Shown in pieces: positions 5,620-9,678 of a stretch of 9,678 bases of DNA (positions are counted from its first letter, which is position 1; every line of letters begins with the position of its first letter). The notes beneath the pieces are model-generated. The model worked only from the letters and a program-made list of their open reading frames with translations. It made no database searches and had not been told where the DNA came from. Source of the DNA: Chloroflexota bacterium (GTDB taxonomy: Bacteria; Chloroflexota; FW602-bin22; JAMCYS01); contig JAJZQK010000081.1 in assembly GCA_021847625.1 (NCBI GenBank), positions 1 through 9,678 on the forward strand, given 5' to 3'. The translations under genes were made by a program, and so were the position numbers.

Positions 5620-6822
5620 CTAGTCGTCGCGCAGACCAAGATAGCTGAGAGCCGGCCCGACCTCGCCGGTCTGGGCGATCTTCTGCAGCCGCGCGAAGAC
5701 CGACGCCACGTCGTCCAGGCCGAGGTCGCGCCCGCCAAGGCCGAACACGTAGCCCGCCAACCTCGGCCGTTGCTCCTCGTCGTAGAGCGCCGCGGAGATG
5801 TCGCTCATTATCGGCGCGGCCACGGCGCCGGGCGAGCTGGCCCTGTCGAGCGTAGCCACGGCCTTCTTGCCCTTGAGAGCGGCGATGACTTCTGCCGTCG
5901 GGAATGGCCGGTAGGACCGGATGCGCAGCAGGCCGACCTTCTGCCCCTCGTCGCGGAGGGCGTCGACCACGGTGCGCGTGGTGCCGGCCGCCGAGCTCAT
6001 CGTGACGATGGCCACCTCGGCGTCGTCCATCTTGTAGGCGTCGACCGTGCCGTAGGCGCGGCCGGTCAGCTGCCCCCACTCGGCGCCTACCTCGCGGATG
6101 ACCTTCGCCGAGCCTTCCAGAGCCCTGATCTGGGCGACCTTGTGCTCGAAGTAGACTGGCGGCAGGGCGAGGGCGCCGATGCTGATCGGGTTGTCCTTGT
6201 CCAGCATGTTGATCGTCCGCGGGTGCTCGCCGATGAACTTCCGGACCTCTTCATCCGCGAGCATCTCGACCCATTCCATGTCGTGGCTGACCATGAAGCC
6301 GTCGAGGCAGATCATCACGGGCAGGTGTACGTCCTCGTGCTCGGCGATGCGGACCGCCTGGATAACCGAGTCGTATACTTCCTGGGCGTCTTGACAATAG
6401 AGTTGAATCCAACCGGCGTCGCGCGAGCCCATGGAGTCGCTGTGGTCGCCGTGGATGTTGATCGGTGCCGAGAGGGCACGGTTTACCATCGGCATCACGA
6501 TGGGCAGCCGGTTGCCGGCCGTGATATAGAGCATCTCGTGCATCAGCGCCAGCCCCTGCGAAGCCGTGCAGGTGATTACCCGCGCGCCCGCCGCCGCCGC
6601 ACCGCAGCAAGCAGACAGGGCGCTATGCTCGCTTTCCACGGCGACGAACTCGGTGTTGACCTTGCCGTCGGCCACGTACTCGGCAAAACGCTCGACGATC
6701 TCGGTCTGGGGCGTAATCGGATAGGCTGCTACCACGTCGGGGTTTATCTGGCGCATGGCATCGGCCGCGGCCCCGTCACCGGTTAAGCCAACGACCGTGG
6801 CCTTGACCATCTCTTGTACCAT
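5620..6822 (-). CDS. porA: 2-oxoacid (pyruvate):ferredoxin oxidoreductase, alpha subunit
   Basis: A 400-residue subunit, the usual PorA length. It carries YPITPQT (34-40), the VESEHSA block (62-68) with E64 in the place of the glutamate that activates the TPP ring, TCTASQGL (84-91) and GDHSDSMGSRDAGWIQLYCQ (125-144), all hallmarks of the alpha subunit that forms the active site together with PorB. The later part (AEVAIVTMSSAAGTTRTVVD onward) is the transketolase-C-like domain that binds CoA-side residues. GGGAGG lies about 9 nt before ATG 6822, which is preferred to the second ATG four codons on. It sits 45 bp after porD and 36 bp before porB, in the porC-D-A-B order seen in Thermotoga and Pyrococcus-type enzymes. 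Confidence 0.95.
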   Translation of the reverse strand: MVQEMVKATVVGLTGDGAAADAMRQINPDVVAAYPITPQTEIVERFAEYVADGKVNTEFVAVESEHSALSACCGAAAAGARVITCTASQGLALMHEMLYITAGNRLPIVMPMVNRALSAPINIHGDHSDSMGSRDAGWIQLYCQDAQEVYDSVIQAVRIAEHEDVHLPVMICLDGFMVSHDMEWVEMLADEEVRKFIGEHPRTINMLDKDNPISIGALALPPVYFEHKVAQIRALEGSAKVIREVGAEWGQLTGRAYGTVDAYKMDDAEVAIVTMSSAAGTTRTVVDALRDEGQKVGLLRIRSYRPFPTAEVIAALKGKKAVATLDRASSPGAVAAPIMSDISAALYDEEQRPRLAGYVFGLGGRDLGLDDVASVFARLQKIAQTGEVGPALSYLGLRDD

Positions 6823-6867
6823 TCGTTATTTCCTCCCTAAAATGCTGACCCTAGGCAGCACCGTTGT

Positions 6868-7188
6868 CTAGTACTCGCCGCCCTGGGCCATGGTGATGGC
6901 CTTCGTCGGCTTGGTGGGGCACACCTGGGCGCAGATGCCGCAGCCCTTGCAGTGCATCTGGTCGATGCCCGTCACTTTGCCCTCGCTGACCATGATCGAG
7001 CCGTCCGGGCAGTTGATCCAGCAGATCAGGCAGTTGGTGCAGACCTCGGCGTTGTGGATGGGCCGCTGGGTGCGCCAGGTGCCCGTGTTGTACTTGACGG
7101 AGTTGCCGACGTTCGTGAGGATGCCGCCCAGCGGTACCTGGCTGGGGGTCGGCAGCGCGAATAGGTCCTCGATGCGCCGTATCTTCAT
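6868..7188 (-). CDS. porD: 2-oxoacid (pyruvate):ferredoxin oxidoreductase, delta subunit (2x[4Fe-4S])
   Basis: A 106-residue ferredoxin-like subunit that carries electrons from the TPP site to external ferredoxin. Two complete cluster motifs are seen: C50-x2-C53-x2-C56-x3-C60 followed by P, and C80-x2-C83-x2-C86-x3-C90 followed by P. The roughly 45-residue N-terminal arm (NTGTWRTQRPIHNAE) is typical of the delta subunit rather than of free ferredoxin. Its ATG overlaps the porC stop (ATGA, 7185-7188), so translation is coupled and the two subunits are probably made in equal amounts. Confidence 0.94.
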   Translation of the reverse strand: MKIRRIEDLFALPTPSQVPLGGILTNVGNSVKYNTGTWRTQRPIHNAEVCTNCLICWINCPDGSIMVSEGKVTGIDQMHCKGCGICAQVCPTKPTKAITMAQGGEY

Positions 7189-7784
7189 TCCGAAACAACC
7201 TCCTCGTAGGCGCGCTCAAGGGCTCGGATGTTGCCGTCCACGACCGATTGCCTGAACCGGTGGCCGAACTGGGCCCGCAGCTCCTCGCGCACGTTATCGA
7301 ACTCCAGTAGACCGGTGGCTCTGACGAGGGCGCCCACCATCGCCGTGTTGGTGATCGGCCGGCCGATGCACTCGCGCGCGATCTTGTCGGCGTCGACTGT
7401 AAACACCGTGATGTTCTTGCCTTCCGCGTTGATCTGCTTACGAACAGTGGCCGGGTCGTCGGGGGAATTGACGACCAGCGTGCCGCCATCCTGGAGGCCG
7501 GCGGTGACGTCGACACCCCGCAGCAGCGTGGGGTCGAGCACCACCACGGCGTCGGGCGTCTGCACCTGGCTGTGCAGGTAGATGCGCTCCGGGCTGATGC
7601 GCGTGAACGCCTGGATGGGGGCGCCCATGCGCTCCGTGCCGAACTCGGGGAACGCCTGGAAATGCTTGCGTTCGCGCACTCCCGCCGTGGAGAGGAAGCG
7701 CGATGCGGTGACCGCGCCCTGGCCGCCCCGAGCGTGCCAGCGAACCTCAAACATCTTCTGTTTCGTCGTAACCAAACCTTGCAC
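7185..7784 (-). CDS. porC: 2-oxoacid (pyruvate):ferredoxin oxidoreductase, gamma subunit
   Basis: A subunit of up to 199 residues. It has the gamma pattern RWHARGGQGAVTASRFL (GGQG at 20-23), FPEFGTERMGAPIQAFTRIS and the NTAMVGALVRATGLL segment, which belong to the POR gamma / KorC domain that helps bind CoA. The start is uncertain. GTG 7784 has its purine-rich AGAGGAAG only about 3 nt away; TTG 7775 has GAGGAAGG at 8 nt and is the best by spacing; ATG 7754 begins MFEVRWHARGGQG, where family members usually begin, but lacks a ribosome site. The stop overlaps porD. The formyltransferase-like gene ends 36 bp upstream. Confidence 0.93.
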   Translation of the reverse strand: MQGLVTTKQKMFEVRWHARGGQGAVTASRFLSTAGVRERKHFQAFPEFGTERMGAPIQAFTRISPERIYLHSQVQTPDAVVVLDPTLLRGVDVTAGLQDGGTLVVNSPDDPATVRKQINAEGKNITVFTVDADKIARECIGRPITNTAMVGALVRATGLLEFDNVREELRAQFGHRFRQSVVDGNIRALERAYEEVVSE

Positions 7785-7820
7785 CTTCCTCTCTCTGGGA
7801 ATCTGGCTAAGGACAATAGC

Positions 7821-8735
7821 CTATTCGCCGAACCGCTCGCCCACCTGCAGGTTCGTCGACTGTATGAAATCGGGGGCCTTGATCTTGGCCGAGCCGGTGG
7901 GCTGCACCCGTTTGGCGACGATGCCGCCCCCCTTGGCCGCGATGGTGAAGCTGGCCGGGCCCACCTCCACCACCGTTCCCGGCGCGCCGCTGGCGCCGGG
8001 CTGGGCTGCCGCGTCGAAGATCTTGATCTTCTGGCCGCGGAAGAAGGTGGTGGCGCCGGGCTGGGGGTTGCTGCCGCGGATGAGGTTGTAGACCTCTTGG
8101 TAGGGACGCGACCAGTCGATCGTCGCCTGTTCCTCGCGGCAGAGCCCCTCGTAGGTGCCCTGCGACTCGTCCTGGGGGATCCTCGGGGCCGTGCCCGCCT
8201 CCACCATCTGGACCGCCTCGGCCAGGGCGTCCACGCCCAGTGGGAAGAGCTTGTTGAAGTAGACCGACCCCACCGTGTCGTCGGGCTGGATCTCCACCGA
8301 CCTCTGCAAGAGGATGGGCCCCGTGTCGATGCCCTTGTCGGGCCAGAAGATCGTGAGCCCCGTTCTTGTCTCCCCGCCGATGATCGCCCAGTTGATAGCG
8401 CTGCCGCCGCGATGCTTGGGCAGCAAGGAGGGGTGGTACTGGATGCTGCCGTGCGTGGGGTAATCGAGAATCCGCTGGGGGATGATGTCGGTCACGAAGG
8501 CCAGGACGTTGAGGTCCGGCCGCAGCTTGACGAACTCGCCGTACACCTCGGGGTCCCGCATGCGCTTGGGCTGGAAGACGGAGATGCCTTGCTGCTCCGC
8601 GCGGTCGCGTAGGGGATTGGACTTCCCGGGAGGGTCGGGAGGGCAGAAGACGGCGACGACCTCTGCCTTGTTTTCCAGCAGCCTCTGGAGGACCGCCTCT
8701 CCAAAGGCTGCCTGGCCGATCAACACGATGCGCAT
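7821..8735 (-). CDS. Formyl-tetrahydrofolate hydrolase/formyltransferase family protein (Fmt/FDH-hydrolase-like)
   Basis: A 304-residue, two-domain cytoplasmic enzyme. Residues 1-200 form the formyltransferase fold: IGQAAFGEAVLQ (6-17), LNVLAFVTDIIP (75-86), YHPSLLPKHRGGSAINW (100-116) with H101, and GIDTGPILLQ (135-144) with D137, the His and Asp used by this superfamily. A C-terminal Fmt_C-like beta domain follows (GQKIKIFDAAA, PGTVVEVG). Classical Fmt has N-x-H at the active site; here it is Q-Y-H, and HPSLLPKHRG-SAINW, TYEGL and NLIRGSNPQPGA are closest, from memory, to the hydrolase domain of 10-formyl-THF dehydrogenase (ALDH1L1 type). It may release formate from 10-formyl-THF or formylate another substrate; initiator tRNA is less likely. 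GAGGAGG lies 7 nt before ATG 8735, rejecting the longer frame from 8795. First gene of the por operon. Confidence 0.85.
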   Translation of the reverse strand: MRIVLIGQAAFGEAVLQRLLENKAEVVAVFCPPDPPGKSNPLRDRAEQQGISVFQPKRMRDPEVYGEFVKLRPDLNVLAFVTDIIPQRILDYPTHGSIQYHPSLLPKHRGGSAINWAIIGGETRTGLTIFWPDKGIDTGPILLQRSVEIQPDDTVGSVYFNKLFPLGVDALAEAVQMVEAGTAPRIPQDESQGTYEGLCREEQATIDWSRPYQEVYNLIRGSNPQPGATTFFRGQKIKIFDAAAQPGASGAPGTVVEVGPASFTIAAKGGGIVAKRVQPTGSAKIKAPDFIQSTNLQVGERFGE

Positions 8736-8761
8736 CCGCGAACCTCCTCTACGAGTTCTCT

Positions 8762-8788
8762 CCGGGCGGGGCAGCGATGCCCCCCCGG
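8762..8788 (-). promoter_or_regulatory. Strong bulged hairpin in the leader of the por operon
   Basis: CCGGG (8762-8766), bulged C, GGGGCA (8768-8773), loop GCGA, TGCCCC (8778-8783), CCCGG (8784-8788) gives 11 base pairs with one bulge. It ends 13 nt before the ribosome site of the first gene. A second hairpin, GCAAGGG (8843-8849) with CCCTTGC (8854-8860), and a T6 run (complement of 8819-8824) lie upstream in the same leader. I see no match to a riboswitch I know; a role in attenuation or mRNA stability is a guess. Confidence 0.4.
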
Positions 8789-8886
8789 CAGGCACGGTTG
8801 GTCCTGATTAAGTCTGCCAAAAAACAGGGTCAACTCCCGGCGGCAAGGGGAGCCCCTTGCTGTCAGGCCCCCTCTGAAACAGCGCC

Positions 8887-8915
8887 ATTATACTACAAAC
8901 GCCCGCCAATGGAAG
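8887..8915 (-). promoter_or_regulatory. Probable promoter of the formyl-hydrolase-like/por operon
   Basis: The minus strand reads a perfect TATAAT (complement of 8887-8892). The -35 region is weak: TTCCAT at 16 bp spacing (8909-8914) or CTTCCA at 17 bp. Transcription would begin near 8880, leaving a leader of about 145 nt before ATG 8735. A weak -35 box suggests help from an activator. Confidence 0.5.
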
Positions 8916-9486
8916 CAGGACCCTCTGTTACGATACTTGACGTAAGCCCGGCGGGCGAGCAAAGTGGCGCCCGTGTGGGGGCGGCAAACTGCAGCTGAGC
9001 CTTTCGTATTCAAGCGGCCGAACAGGCTGACCGCTGCGCCATCTGAGATACGAATACAACTCTCAGGATAGCAGGCCGGTTTGGCCAGTCGATAGGACGT
9101 GTCATCGCATGGATGTTCCATTGACTATAGAGCAAGAGGCGGCTAATATCGGGTAAGAAGGCGGGCCGACTGCTTCGATGGAAACCTAAGGCTGCCTGGG
9201 AGCAGATGTTTTGCTGATCTGCGAAATGTATCGTTCTTCAGTGGTTCGTCTCCGAGTCGGTGATTTGTGATCGGCATTAAGACGTCTAAATCGTCGGAGC
9301 AGGGCTTGCGGGTGGGATAGGCAAACATGAAGCTGCTATTTACGAATCCTCGTGCTGGGGTATGGAGGAGTATTGGGGCCCGTCGGCGTCTTCTCTAGAA
9401 ACGTAGCCTGTGAGCCAATGCACAAGCGGATGGATCAGCGCCGGGAGAAAGGCGCGTCTATTTGATAGGTTCTGTGGAGAGCCTTG
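8916..9486. other. Long intergenic region without a supported gene
   Basis: About 570 bp of visibly less GC-rich sequence. I found no reading frame with credible protein content on either strand and no complete tRNA or known RNA. Small structures are present: TTCGTAT (9003-9009) with ATACGAA (9049-9055) enclosing AGCGG/CCGCT, GCAGAT (9202-9207) with ATCTGC (9217-9222), and GCGCC (9438-9442) with GGCGC (9451-9455). It must hold the promoter of the gene at 9487, but I see no convincing box pair. Confidence 0.5.
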
Positions 9487-9678
9487 ATGCACCGAGCGAA
9501 TAGACTTGCCGTGTTGACTGTCGCTATCGTTACTTCCCTGCTCTACGCTATGTCTCGAAACAGGGACAAGTCTACCTCTGTTCAGGAGGATAGAGCTCCA
9601 CGGACTGAAGCCAGACTAGCCTACTATGAGGCAAGTCGACAACACTGGGTCCACGCCGAGCAGATACGGTGGACTAGC
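9487..9678 (+). CDS. Unknown membrane-anchored protein, N-terminal part (cut by the right edge)
   Basis: The frame is open from ATG 9487 to the window edge (64 codons, no stop). GGAGAG lies 5 nt before the ATG, a fair ribosome site. The start looks like a signal anchor: a basic end (MHRANR), then a hydrophobic stretch LAVLTVAIVTSLLYAM at about 7-22, then a basic, polar segment (SRNRDKSTSVQEDRAPR) and an aromatic-rich helix (ARLAYYEASRQHWVHAEQIRW). This suggests one transmembrane helix with a cytoplasmic or external soluble part. Codons such as AGA, ATA and CTA, rare in the other genes here, point to different origin or weak expression. I do not recognise the family, and the gene is truncated, so function is unknown. 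Confidence 0.55.
   Translation, partial: MHRANRLAVLTVAIVTSLLYAMSRNRDKSTSVQEDRAPRTEARLAYYEASRQHWVHAEQIRWTS

Noticed and set aside
5203..6786. 527-residue open frame on the plus strand
   Set aside because: It is antisense to porA and porB, whose motifs are unmistakable; the composition is that of a shadow frame.
9003..9055. tRNA-like fold with TTCGTAT/ATACGAA ends and an AGCGG/CCGCT inner stem
   Set aside because: No anticodon arm, T-loop motif or CCA-side geometry can be drawn; it is only a paired-end hairpin.
8888..9121. 77-residue open frame on the minus strand
   Set aside because: It overlaps the por promoter region and has no family pattern or ribosome site.
9327..9398. 23-codon ORF starting MKLLFTNPRAG
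   Set aside because: Very short, no clear ribosome site and no recognisable protein pattern.

Overview
The window reads as a piece of a high-GC, strictly anaerobic or fermentative bacterial chromosome. The bacterial assignment rests on a ribosomal silencing factor gene (rsfS). The anaerobic assignment rests on a complete four-subunit 2-oxoacid:ferredoxin oxidoreductase and a radical-type acyl-CoA dehydratase activase, both built on oxygen-sensitive Fe-S clusters. No marker allows a firm phylum call.

Left part (1-3625). A gene cut by the left edge runs leftward from a TTG start at 252 and encodes the start of a GAF-domain protein. A compact back-to-back promoter pair (380-409 leftward, 415-443 rightward) separates it from a tight rightward operon of four genes: a small four-helix membrane protein, a class I SAM methyltransferase, an acyl-CoA dehydratase/activase-related protein (DUF2229/HgdB-like) and a BadF/BadG/HgdC-type ATPase. 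The genes overlap by 4 bp, abut, or lie 3 bp apart. The last two look like a split version of a module that other anaerobes carry as one long polypeptide. The operon ends in a perfect 18-bp GC palindrome shared with the convergent rsfS gene.

Middle (3626-4653). Leftward rsfS has an ambiguous start. Upstream of it are a possible 46-residue zinc-finger-like ORF and then about 500 bp of repeats and hairpins with no gene, including two widespread intergenic repeat types (CATCCCCGC..GCGGGGATC and CCCTCACCCTAACCCTCTCCC). A 14-bp-stem terminator closes the next operon.

Right-middle (4654-8892). A leftward operon runs formyltransferase/hydrolase-like gene - porC - porD - porA - porB, from a perfect TATAAT at 8887-8892 and a leader of roughly 145 nt. 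The por genes make a ferredoxin-reducing (or, in reverse, CO2-fixing) 2-oxoacid oxidoreductase. The leading gene resembles the formyl-tetrahydrofolate hydrolase domain of 10-formyl-THF dehydrogenase more than a classical Fmt, suggesting a link between one-carbon folate units and pyruvate metabolism.

Right end (8893-9678). About 590 bp of visibly less GC-rich sequence with no supported gene is followed by the start of an unknown membrane-anchored protein (9487 to the edge).
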